From Campylobacteraceae bacterium (GTDB lineage Bacteria > Campylobacterota > Campylobacteria > Campylobacterales > Arcobacteraceae), in NCBI GenBank assembly GCA_013215945.1, contig JABSOM010000010.1:64001-126935 (forward strand): a stretch of DNA of 62,935 nucleotides, in the 5' to 3' direction. The position numbers and the translations under genes are program-made. The notes below the pieces were generated by a model. The model searched no databases and was not told the origin of the DNA. It saw only the letters and a list, made by a program, of their open reading frames with translations. The stretch's first letter is position 1. Every line of letters starts with the position of its first letter. Shown here one piece after another: positions 44,624 through 52,811 of this stretch.

Positions 44624-45800
44624 ACTGGCCAATATTCTTAGACCAACAAATTTAGAAAACTTTGTTGGTCAAAGCCATATTATTTCAAAATCAAAAGTTT
44701 TATACAAACTTATTAAAAAAAAAGAAATTCCTCACTTATTTTTTCATGGGAAACCAGGTACTGGAAAAACTACTCTAGCCAAAATTATTGCAAAAGAAAT
44801 TGACACAGATTATTATTATTTTAATGCTACAGGTCTAAAAATTGATGATCTTAGAAAAGTTTTTGATCGTTATAAAAACTCCCTTATAAAACCCCTTATT
44901 TTTATTGATGAAGTGCATCGTTTAAACAAAGTGCAACAAGAAGTTTTATTGCCAATAATGGAAAATTATTCAGCAATAATCATAGGCGCTTCAACTGAAA
45001 ATCCTTTTTTTACTTTAACCTCGGCAATACGTTCACGATCCTTTTTATTCGAGTTTTTAGCCCTTAATAAAGAAGAACTTGAAGATATACTTGTATATGC
45101 ACAAAAAGAGCTGGACTGTATATTAAAACCTGATGAAAAAGAGTACTTAATTAATACCTCTTCTGGTGATGCAAGAGCTATGCTTAATTTAATCGATTTT
45201 GCCTATAAAGTTGAAGGAAATATTACTCTAGAAATTTTAAAAGAATTGCGTCAAAATGTAATAGGAGATGGTGTATCAAGCTCTAATTCACATTATGATT
45301 TGGCTTCAGCTATGATTAAATCTTTAAGAGGCTCAGATGTTGATGCTTCGTTATATTATTTAGCTCGTTTGATAGAAGGTGGAGAATCGGTTGATTTCAT
45401 TGTTAGACGATTGGTTATTTTTGCCAGCGAAGATATTGGAAATGCAAACCCCAATGCACTTAATTTAGCGGTAAGCACTATGTTAAGTGTTAATAAAATT
45501 GGTTATCCAGAATCTCGTATTATTTTAGGTCAATGTGCTATATATTTAGCCTCTTGTCCCAAATCAAATTCCTCTTATTTAGGAATTAATAAAGCACTTG
45601 AAGAAGTAAAAAAGGGAAACATCCTAAACATCCCTACTCACTTAAACTCCTTGCACTTAGGATATAAATATCCCCATGATTATGGGGGATATGTTAAACA
45701 AGAATACTTAGAAAAAACGATAGAATTATATAAGAGCAAAAATATAGGTTTTGAAAAAACACTTAATGAATGGCTAAAAAAAATTAAGAACGAGGACTAA
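44616..45800 (+). CDS. rarA: Replication-associated recombination protein A (RarA/MgsA)
   Basis: 394-aa AAA+ ATPase that acts at stalled replication forks. NFVGQSHIISKSKVLYKLI, Walker A HGKPGTGKTTL, Walker B PLIFIDEVHRLNK, sensor ASTENPFFTL, and the C-terminal tetramerisation part ASEDIGNANPNAL are all family-specific. It follows rluB with an 8-bp overlap and is followed by hemJ directly. Confidence 0.95.
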   Translation: MDKLANILRPTNLENFVGQSHIISKSKVLYKLIKKKEIPHLFFHGKPGTGKTTLAKIIAKEIDTDYYYFNATGLKIDDLRKVFDRYKNSLIKPLIFIDEVHRLNKVQQEVLLPIMENYSAIIIGASTENPFFTLTSAIRSRSFLFEFLALNKEELEDILVYAQKELDCILKPDEKEYLINTSSGDARAMLNLIDFAYKVEGNITLEILKELRQNVIGDGVSSSNSHYDLASAMIKSLRGSDVDASLYYLARLIEGGESVDFIVRRLVIFASEDIGNANPNALNLAVSTMLSVNKIGYPESRIILGQCAIYLASCPKSNSSYLGINKALEEVKKGNILNIPTHLNSLHLGYKYPHDYGGYVKQEYLEKTIELYKSKNIGFEKTLNEWLKKIKNED

Positions 45801-46319
45801 ATGGAATACTATACATGGATATTAAGTTTTCATATTGTTGCTTTTATGTCTTGGATGTCAATGCTATTTTATTTGCCAAGATTATTTGTTTATCATGTTG
45901 AAAATAAAGAAAGTCAAGAATTTGTAAAAATTGTAAAAATACAAGAATATAAACTCTACGCATATATTGGTAACCCAGCGATGTATGCAGCCATAATTTC
46001 AGGCCTTACAATGCTTATTATGCACCCAGACTTATTTAATACAGGACCTTGGTTATACGCAAAACTAATCACGGTAATACTAATGATTATGTATTCACTT
46101 TCACTAAATTATTACAGAAAACAATTAGAAAATAATACCTGTAATAAAAGTTCAAAATTTTTTAGAGCCTATAATGAATTACCTACAGCTTTAGCCATTT
46201 TAATTGTGACCTATGTAATTGTAAAAAGTGTATCAATACTATTTACAAGTTTGATAATACTACTCTTTGTTTTTACTATATATAAAATTATGACAAAAAA
46301 GGATAAGAATGAACTTTGA
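45801..46319 (+). CDS. hemJ: Protoporphyrinogen IX oxidase HemJ
   Basis: 172 aa, four or five membrane spans. LSFHIVAFMSWMSMLFYLPRLFVYH with the conserved His and Arg, plus GPWLYAKLITVILM and FRAYNELPTALAI are HemJ marks. It oxidises protoporphyrinogen IX in haem synthesis, in place of HemG or HemY. Overlaps phoH by 11 bp. Confidence 0.88.
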   Translation: MEYYTWILSFHIVAFMSWMSMLFYLPRLFVYHVENKESQEFVKIVKIQEYKLYAYIGNPAMYAAIISGLTMLIMHPDLFNTGPWLYAKLITVILMIMYSLSLNYYRKQLENNTCNKSSKFFRAYNELPTALAILIVTYVIVKSVSILFTSLIILLFVFTIYKIMTKKDKNEL

Positions 46320-47712
46320 TAAGTATTATGTTTTAGATACAAATATTTTATTAGAAGACGCAAAAAATATTTATAAGATATCGGATGAAAATAAAAATCT
46401 CATTATTCTTCCAGAAACTGTTTTAGACGAAATAGACAGTAAAAAATCTGGTTTTGATGAGATAAATTATCAAGCAAGAGAATTTGCACGAATTTTAGAA
46501 AATGCGAAAGTGTTAAAATCACAAAGTATTGATGGCTATAAAATCATTCGTTTAGAAATAAGTGACTTAAGTGTATCAACTATTGATATTATTTCTAAAG
46601 AATCATATGATCTTGATTCTAAAAATACTTCTTTAAATATAATAAATGATAGAAAAATACTTGAAATTGCAAGTTTTTGTAATACATTTTATGACAAAAA
46701 AATAAAATTTTTATCACTTGATATTATGGCTAGAACCAGAGCTTTATCTCTGGATCTTAAAGTAGATTCACTTCTAGGAACTAGCAGTGAAAAATTCTCT
46801 TATGAATTTATCAAACAAATTGAAATAAATTTTAGTGAAATAGAACACTTAGACAATAAAAATATAGAAGAAATTGACAAAAACTATGAAATATTTAATT
46901 TTTCTTACTGTTTTAAAGTCAAAGATTCAGATCAAATGATTTTAGCTAGCATTGAAAATAAAAAAATTCAAGTACTAAATGAAGAAGAAGTGAGAAATCA
47001 AATTGTTACGCCTTTAAATACAGAACAATTACTCTTCTGTAATGCTATTTTAAGCCACCACTACAATGTTATAATTGTAGAAGCTAAGGCTGGTTCGGGA
47101 AAAACATTACTCGCGCTCTCAGGTGCCTTAAAATTAATCAAACAAAAAAATAAACAAAAAGTAATTTACATAAGAAACTCTATCGAATCCTTAGATAAGG
47201 GTGAAGATGTAGGTTATTTACCAGGTCTGGAAGAAAAATTTGCTATTTATAATCATCCTTTAATGGATTCACTTGATTATATGATTAGAAGTGAGCACAA
47301 AAAAAGAAGAGCAAATAAAAAAGACAGTTTTGAAGATTTAGAAGATAAAGAAGTGCAGCAAAGAGTTGAACTCTTAATTCAAAACTATTCCATAGAAACG
47401 ATGTGGGTAGGAGAGATGAGAGGAAGAACCTTATCAAACGCTTTTGTAATTATAGATGAAGCGCAAAATATGTCAAATAAAACTATGCAAATGGTTTTAT
47501 CACGAATAGACAGCACTTGTAAAGTTGTAGTTTTAGGATCGAATAAACAAATTGACAACTTTTATGTTAATAAACATACTAATGCTTTAACAACCCTACT
47601 AAAATCAACAAAAATTGACTCATCTTTGGTTAATATTTTTGCAATAAGACTAAAAAAAGTACTAAGAGGTCCAATTACTGAATGGGCAGAAAGTATTTTC
47701 TCAAAAAAATAA
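46309..47712 (+). CDS. PhoH-family protein with N-terminal PIN domain
   Basis: 467 aa. PIN-like ribonuclease domain first (YYVLDTNILLEDAKNIY, ILPETVLDEIDSK), then a PhoH ATPase/helicase domain with Walker A VEAKAGSGKTLLAL and Walker B FVIIDEAQNM. PIN-PhoH (PhoH2-type) proteins couple RNA cutting with unwinding. It is the final gene of a run starting at rsmA. An AT-rich hairpin follows. Confidence 0.9.
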   Translation: MNFDKYYVLDTNILLEDAKNIYKISDENKNLIILPETVLDEIDSKKSGFDEINYQAREFARILENAKVLKSQSIDGYKIIRLEISDLSVSTIDIISKESYDLDSKNTSLNIINDRKILEIASFCNTFYDKKIKFLSLDIMARTRALSLDLKVDSLLGTSSEKFSYEFIKQIEINFSEIEHLDNKNIEEIDKNYEIFNFSYCFKVKDSDQMILASIENKKIQVLNEEEVRNQIVTPLNTEQLLFCNAILSHHYNVIIVEAKAGSGKTLLALSGALKLIKQKNKQKVIYIRNSIESLDKGEDVGYLPGLEEKFAIYNHPLMDSLDYMIRSEHKKRRANKKDSFEDLEDKEVQQRVELLIQNYSIETMWVGEMRGRTLSNAFVIIDEAQNMSNKTMQMVLSRIDSTCKVVVLGSNKQIDNFYVNKHTNALTTLLKSTKIDSSLVNIFAIRLKKVLRGPITEWAESIFSKK

Positions 47713-47740
47713 GTATATAAGATTTTTTTCTTATATACTT
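47711..47740 (+). terminator. Hairpin after phoH
   Basis: AAGTATATAAGA (47711-47722) pairs perfectly with TCTTATATACTT (47729-47740) around a TTTTTT loop, overlapping the phoH stop. No U-run follows the stem, so it is a probable weak terminator. Confidence 0.5.
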
Positions 47741-47758
47741 ATACTTAAACAAATAATA

Positions 47759-47871
47759 ATACGTATCTTTTTACTCATAATTAAAAAATTTAGCTACAAT
47801 ATTTATTAATACAAGTATACAAAATAGCTGTAAGTGCAATAGTTATACGTATTAAATCTCAATATACGTAT
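47759..47871 (+). promoter_or_regulatory. Three ATACGTAT palindromes before the Phd-like gene
   Basis: The 8-bp palindrome ATACGTAT occurs at 47759-47766, 47845-47852 and 47864-47871, the last two 19 bp apart, and GTATAC lies near 47813. All sit within the 189 bp before the Phd/YefM-like ORF at 47902. Phd and YefM repress their own promoters by binding short palindromes, so these are candidate operators. Confidence 0.5.
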
Positions 47872-47901
47872 TTAAATACATAAATATTAACAGGAAATAA
47901 A

Positions 47902-48243
47902 ATGAATTATTTACAATACACATCCAAAGAAATGATCTCAGCTACTGAGTTGGTAAGAAAAAGTAAAAAAGTTTTTAACAGTGTTCAAAAAGGTGAAATA
48001 GATAAAGCAGTTATTTTAAGAGATGGGAAACCCAGTTTCATCTTAATAGATTTTAATAAATATGAAGAGATAATGAGTGAATATATGATATTAAAAGAAG
48101 AAAAAAAATCTAAAAAACCAAAAGTAAAAAATGAAGATGAACTTGAAGAAAAAAAAGTACAAAAAGCCTTAAAAGATATTGAAGAACTCTCTGATGAAGA
48201 CAATAAAAAAGAAAAAAATGAGTTAAAGGATTTTTGGGAATAA
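47902..48243 (+). CDS. Phd/YefM-like antitoxin, orphan
   Basis: 113 aa. Residues about 10-60 (MISATELVRKSKKVFNSVQKGEIDKAVILRDGKP, then SFILIDFNKYEEI) follow the Phd/YefM DNA-binding fold. The C-terminal half is a highly charged Glu/Lys region. No toxin ORF (Doc, YoeB or RelE-like) is next to it; the gene downstream is convergent. It may be a free-standing repressor or the remnant of a toxin-antitoxin pair. Confidence 0.7.
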   Translation: MNYLQYTSKEMISATELVRKSKKVFNSVQKGEIDKAVILRDGKPSFILIDFNKYEEIMSEYMILKEEKKSKKPKVKNEDELEEKKVQKALKDIEELSDEDNKKEKNELKDFWE

Positions 48244-48244
48244 A

Positions 48245-48306
48245 ACAAAGAAATAAAAATATGTTTTATTTCTTTGTATAAATTAACACAGAAAAAACTC
48301 TGTGTT
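48245..48306. terminator. Two adjacent terminator hairpins between convergent genes
   Basis: First: ACAAAGAAATAAAA / TTTTATTTCTTTGT, 14 bp, loop ATATG (48245-48277). Second: AACACAGA / TCTGTGTT, loop AAAAAC (48285-48306). They separate the Phd-like gene from the TRAP protein gene and should stop transcription from both sides. Confidence 0.75.
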
Positions 48307-49372
48307 ATTTTGTAAGATTATCTCTTAGATATAAATAATCAGACATTTCTGACCAAGGTCTAACTTGTTTTAAGTATGATGCTTGGTGATCAAGTACTTC
48401 TTTTAATAAAGCAGATTTTTTCGATACTACCTCTCGTAAAAGGGTATTGGCTTTTTTCATTCCATCCATTACTTCTTTTGGAAAAGCTTTAATTTTAATA
48501 TTTGGATATTCTTTTAACATTTTTCCTAAAGCAAGACCGCTTAAGTGGTAGTTTTGAATAAACATATCATAAGCAGAGGCTCTCATTGCAACAATTAAAA
48601 TTTCTTGTAAATCTTTTGGAAGTTTATTGAAAGACTTTTTATTCACTAAATACTGAGTTTCAGCACCTGGTTCATGCCAACCCGTATAATAATAAGATGC
48701 GATTTTATGAAATCCCATTTTAATATCCATAGAAGGTCCAACCCACTCTAAAGCATCAATAGTTCCACGCTCCAGCGCAGTGTATAACTCACCAGGTGCT
48801 AAATTTGTAACCAAAACACCAAGTTCTGCCATTATTTCACCAGCAAAACCAGGAATTCTCATTTTTAAACCTTTTAAATCTTCAAGTGTTTTAATTTCTT
48901 TTTGAAACCATCCACCCATTTGAACACCCGTATTTCCACCAGGAAAAGAAAGAACCTTATGTTTAGCATAGGCTTTTTGCATTAATTCCATTCCACCACC
49001 GTTGTAAAACCAAGCGTACTGCTCTAAAGCAGTCATACCAAAAGGCATAGTAGTAAAAGGCAAAGTATCAATATCTTTACCCTTCCAAAAATATGAAGTA
49101 GAATGGCCCATATCATATTGACCCCCCTTAACCATATCTAAGATACCTAAAGGTGCTTTGTGTTTATTAGAAGCATCTACTTTAATAAGTAAACGCCCAT
49201 TAGACATTTTTTTAACCATTGCAGCCATATTCTTTGGTGCATCAATTAAAGGTATTGCTGTTGGTCCCCATGTAGTAGCTAATTTTAATTTATACACTTT
49301 TTCTTTTCCAAATAAAGAACTTGCAAATAAAAGTGAAAAAGTTAAAATTATTTTTAAAAAATTTGATTTCAT
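48305..49372 (-). CDS. TRAP transporter solute-binding protein (DctP family), orphan
   Basis: 355 aa with a signal peptide (about 1-22, LFASSLFG). Mature part of the TakP/DctP type: LKLATTWGPTAIPLIDAPKNM, the carboxylate Arg in LKMRIPGFAGEIMAELG (about residue 172) and GTIDALEWVGPSMDI. That subgroup binds 2-oxoacids or related carboxylates. No DctQ or DctM membrane genes adjoin it, so it must serve a transporter elsewhere or act as a periplasmic sensor. Confidence 0.88.
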   Translation of the reverse strand: MKSNFLKIILTFSLLFASSLFGKEKVYKLKLATTWGPTAIPLIDAPKNMAAMVKKMSNGRLLIKVDASNKHKAPLGILDMVKGGQYDMGHSTSYFWKGKDIDTLPFTTMPFGMTALEQYAWFYNGGGMELMQKAYAKHKVLSFPGGNTGVQMGGWFQKEIKTLEDLKGLKMRIPGFAGEIMAELGVLVTNLAPGELYTALERGTIDALEWVGPSMDIKMGFHKIASYYYTGWHEPGAETQYLVNKKSFNKLPKDLQEILIVAMRASAYDMFIQNYHLSGLALGKMLKEYPNIKIKAFPKEVMDGMKKANTLLREVVSKKSALLKEVLDHQASYLKQVRPWSEMSDYLYLRDNLTK

Positions 49373-49427
49373 TGTTTCTCCCTAATAAAATATATTAAAT
49401 ATTAGCAAAATAATATTTAATAAGAAT

Positions 49428-49682
49428 TTAAGAACGTTTATTTGTTCCCATATAATTTCTAAAGTTTTCCATAGCGCTTAATTCAGTAAAATTATTTTTA
49501 TGCTTCCTAGACCCAATCTCTTTTTCATAATATAAGTCAATTGCTTCTTCTATGATTCTACTTTTCGTTTTTCCACAAAGTATTGTTAATTTGTTCAAGA
49601 CATTATTACTTTCTCCTTCAAGAGAAAGACCAATTTTAACTCTATTTTTTTTAGTAATGGGTCTACCAACTTTATTATTCAT
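49428..49682 (-). CDS. Small ribbon-helix-helix-like regulator
   Basis: 84 aa. NRVKIGLSLEGESNNVLNKL followed by KTKSRIIEEAIDLYYEKEI has the beta strand-helix-helix pattern of CopG/Arc type DNA-binding proteins. The basic N-terminus (NKVGRPITKK) resembles plasmid or TA regulators. No toxin lies next to it. Function beyond DNA binding unknown. Confidence 0.65.
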   Translation of the reverse strand: MNNKVGRPITKKNRVKIGLSLEGESNNVLNKLTILCGKTKSRIIEEAIDLYYEKEIGSRKHKNNFTELSAMENFRNYMGTNKRS

Positions 49683-50049
49683 TATATAGCACCTTTATCA
49701 GTATAAATATTTATTTCTAATTTTATCTAGTTTTATTAAGACATAATTATAACAAAAAGTATATAAAAATGTTTATTTTTAAAAAAATACATAAAATATA
49801 ATATAAAAGCTGAAAATTTACCTATTATATTGAAAAAAAATAGAAAATCAAGGAGAAGATAAGAAGATATTATAGAATAATATATCTATGGATTAAAATT
49901 ATTTTATTAGCTAAAAGGAATAAAAGTGAAATGAGAAATTATAGAAATTTCTCATAATTAAAAACAATAAATAATAAAATATGAAGCTTAAAAATGAAAA
50001 AAAGTATTAGGGCATAAAATGGTTTTTATAATATAACGCTAATTATTAT
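49683..50049. other. AT-rich gene-free stretch
   Basis: 367 bp of very AT-rich sequence between the RHH-like gene start and the asnB stop. Poly-A tracts and a few TATAAT-like strings are present, but there is no ORF with a ribosome-binding site and no stable hairpin. Confidence 0.4.
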
Positions 50050-51828
50050 TTACATATATTCTTTTTTATACCATTTTGAAAAAACGTATATTGCCCAAAG
50101 ATGTTGTTTGAATTTTTTGTTTTTTGCTAAGATAAAAATATGTTCTAAATAACTTTCATTAAATAAAGAACTTTCATCATTGACTTCTTTAATCAAATCA
50201 AAAATACTGTTTCCGTATTCAGCAAAAATCCATTCATTAAAAGGAGAATTAAATCCCTTCTTACTTCTAGTTATAATTTCATCAGGAATATATTTACTGG
50301 CTATTTTTTTTAGTAGATATTTGTTGGTATTTCCTACTTTTAACTTAGAATCAATAGCAAATACATAATTAACTAAATTGACATCTAAAAAGGGTGTTCT
50401 GACTTCAAGTGAATTAGCCATTGAAATTTTATCAACTTTTGATAAAAGAGCTTGACCCAACCATACTTTCAAATCCGCATAAGACATCCAGTCAACAGGG
50501 TCACTCTTAGGTTTTTCTTTTTTGTAAGTAGGTCTTTTAACAAACAATCGTTTGATTTGTATATCAGTATATATTTCTCCAAAACTGTTATACAAGGTTT
50601 CTTTTTTAACTATTCTTCTTAAATACTCACTCTCTTTTGTATTGTTTTGTAAAGCAGAGATAATGGAATTTAAAAAATCATTCTGAGGAGTTTTCAAACT
50701 CTCTTGGAACTCATAATACTTAAGAAATTTTGCATAATTATCGTAACCTAAAAAGAGTTCATCACTTCCTTCGCCACTTAATACAGTTTTAATTCCCATT
50801 TTATTGATCTTTTTTGTTAAATGATACAAAGGGATAGCAGCAGCATCTGCATGAGGTTCTTCCAAAGCATCAAATACCTCTTCAAGTGAATCAATAAAGT
50901 CTTTTTGTCCTATTTCTAAAGGATGGTGTTGCGAACCTATATGCAAAGATGCAGTTTTGGCATACTCTAGTTCATCATAGTTTTTATACTCTTTGTATCC
51001 CACAGAAAAAGTATGAATCTTTTTTCCAGAGATTTTTGTGTATAAAGATGAAATCAAAGAACTATCAATCCCACCACTTAATAAGGACCCTACTTCTACA
51101 TCTCCTACTAAACGACGCTCAACTGCAGAAATTAATTCATTTTCAATACCAATTAAAGCTTCTTTCTCATCTTTATAACGTTTATACGTATTGATTTTGT
51201 AATATTTTTTTATAAAACACTTCTTATTTTCATATATTAAATACGAAGATGCTTCTAGTTTTTTGATGTCTTGATAAAAAGTATTCTCACCCAAAGGCAC
51301 AAAATATTGCAAATACTGGGCAAGTGCAACTTTATTTAGTTTTGGTTTTTTAGGCAAGATGGCAAGTATTGATTTAATAGATGAAGAAAATATAAATTGG
51401 CCGTCTTTTAGATAATAAAAAAATGGTTTTTTCCCATAACGATCCCTCGCACAAAAATATTTATTTGTACTTTTATCGAATAAACAAAAAGAGAACATAC
51501 CATTTAGTTTATTTAAAAAATCAATACCATATTTTTGATACAAACGAATTATGACTTCTGAATCAGAGGAAGTAATACACTTAAGATTTTCTTCAATAAT
51601 CAAATCTTTATAATTGTATATTTCACCATTAAAAACAAGAATTAAATCATCAAAATGCATGGGCTGATTCGCTTCTTTGTCCAAGTCAATAATAGCTAAG
51701 CGTGTATGAGCAAAAGTATTGTTCTCGTAAAAAGATTGCCCTGTATTATCAGGCCCCCTACTCTTAATATGAGAAATAGCCTGAGTTAAAGAAGATGAAG
51801 TAAAATTAAAACCTAAAATTCCACACAT
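50050..51828 (-). CDS. asnB: Asparagine synthase (glutamine-hydrolysing)
   Basis: 592 aa. The N-terminal nucleophile Cys2 (MCGILGFNF) marks the glutaminase domain (about 1-190). The synthetase domain has the PPi loop GSLLSGGIDSSLISSL (about 245-260) and LSGEGSDELFLGYDNYAKF. Makes asparagine from aspartate, or acts on a related acid in polysaccharide or peptide modification, which the orphan context leaves open. Its start abuts the AEC-carrier stop, suggesting co-transcription. Confidence 0.92.
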   Translation of the reverse strand: MCGILGFNFTSSSLTQAISHIKSRGPDNTGQSFYENNTFAHTRLAIIDLDKEANQPMHFDDLILVFNGEIYNYKDLIIEENLKCITSSDSEVIIRLYQKYGIDFLNKLNGMFSFCLFDKSTNKYFCARDRYGKKPFFYYLKDGQFIFSSSIKSILAILPKKPKLNKVALAQYLQYFVPLGENTFYQDIKKLEASSYLIYENKKCFIKKYYKINTYKRYKDEKEALIGIENELISAVERRLVGDVEVGSLLSGGIDSSLISSLYTKISGKKIHTFSVGYKEYKNYDELEYAKTASLHIGSQHHPLEIGQKDFIDSLEEVFDALEEPHADAAAIPLYHLTKKINKMGIKTVLSGEGSDELFLGYDNYAKFLKYYEFQESLKTPQNDFLNSIISALQNNTKESEYLRRIVKKETLYNSFGEIYTDIQIKRLFVKRPTYKKEKPKSDPVDWMSYADLKVWLGQALLSKVDKISMANSLEVRTPFLDVNLVNYVFAIDSKLKVGNTNKYLLKKIASKYIPDEIITRSKKGFNSPFNEWIFAEYGNSIFDLIKEVNDESSLFNESYLEHIFILAKNKKFKQHLWAIYVFSKWYKKEYM

Positions 51829-52746
51829 TTATACAACTTTAAAAAAATGATTTATGATTAATAGATAAACATAAATAAGGGCTACAAAAACGATTGTACT
51901 TACTAAAATACTAAAGGTTGCATCTATAGGATTTCTGTTAAACAAAGAAGCCAAATTAACATTGTTAATAGCCAAAGGTACCATTAATTCCAAGAAAATT
52001 ATAGAAGCAAGAAAAGGTTCTACTTCAAAATAAACCAAACCAATAAGACCTACTAGTGGTAAAATAATATGTTTGAATAAAACAACATTAAGACTTAATT
52101 TCCAATTTGCTTTTTTGATTGAAATTTGGCTCATAAAAATACCAAAAACAATTAATTGCATAACAATAGCAGTATATGCGGCCATTGTAAAAACTTTATC
52201 AAAATGCATATTAAGTGTAAAATCAAAATAATTAAATAAAATAGCAAAAAAAGTAACTGTTATTGCAGGAATTTTAAAAATATTTTTTAAAGATTTTATA
52301 AGAGAGAATTTCTCTCCAGCTAAAAAATATACAGAAAAAATAAAAATGAAAAATATATTTGCTATATTTAATATTGAAGTATAAGGAACAGATGAAACCC
52401 CAAATAAAGCAATACCTAAAGGAATTCCTAAGTTCCCAGTATTTCCAACAAGAGCTGAGGCTAAAAAAAGTGCTTTATCATTGCTATTATTAAATACAAA
52501 ACGCACATAAATCAATGCCATTAAAAGTACTATAAAAATAGCAGAAAAATATATCAAGGGAGAAATGAAAAAATCGAAGTCTAGTTTTTCTCTGGTTAAT
52601 CCCCAAAAAACTAGAATAGGTTGTAAAAAATATAAACTTAATAAAACAAAACTTTTTTCGTGAATTTCATCTTTAAAAATTTTTTTAAGTAAAAAACCAA
52701 TAACTATTAATAAATAGATAGTGGCAACAGAAGTAAGAGCTTCGAT
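51829..52746 (-). CDS. AEC-family carrier with apparent non-standard ATC start
   Basis: Auxin-efflux-carrier family membrane protein. The first conventional start codon (TTG 52557) gives only 242 aa, but the frame runs upstream without stops and encodes IEALTSVATIYLLIVIGFLL, the normal first helix. From ATC at 52744-52746 the protein has 305 aa, the family size. AAAGGA lies six bases before this ATC and no ATG, GTG or TTG occurs between it and the upstream stop. So the start is ATC, or ATG mutated. Members export or import organic acids; substrate unknown. Confidence 0.7.
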   Translation of the reverse strand: MEALTSVATIYLLIVIGFLLKKIFKDEIHEKSFVLLSLYFLQPILVFWGLTREKLDFDFFISPLIYFSAIFIVLLMALIYVRFVFNNSNDKALFLASALVGNTGNLGIPLGIALFGVSSVPYTSILNIANIFFIFIFSVYFLAGEKFSLIKSLKNIFKIPAITVTFFAILFNYFDFTLNMHFDKVFTMAAYTAIVMQLIVFGIFMSQISIKKANWKLSLNVVLFKHIILPLVGLIGLVYFEVEPFLASIIFLELMVPLAINNVNLASLFNRNPIDATFSILVSTIVFVALIYVYLLIINHFFKVV

Positions 52747-52750
52747 AAAG

Positions 52751-52776
52751 AATCCTTTATAAAATAATAAAGGATT
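52751..52776 (-). terminator. pit terminator that masks the AEC ribosome-binding site
   Basis: AATCCTTTAT (52751-52760) pairs with ATAAAGGATT (52767-52776) around a 6-nt loop, with TTCTTTATC following on the minus strand. The Shine-Dalgarno AAAGGA of the AEC gene lies in the second arm of this stem as read in the transcript. Confidence 0.65.
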
Positions 52777-52811
52777 TTATCATAAAAGCGCTAAGCCTCT
52801 TTGTGAATATC

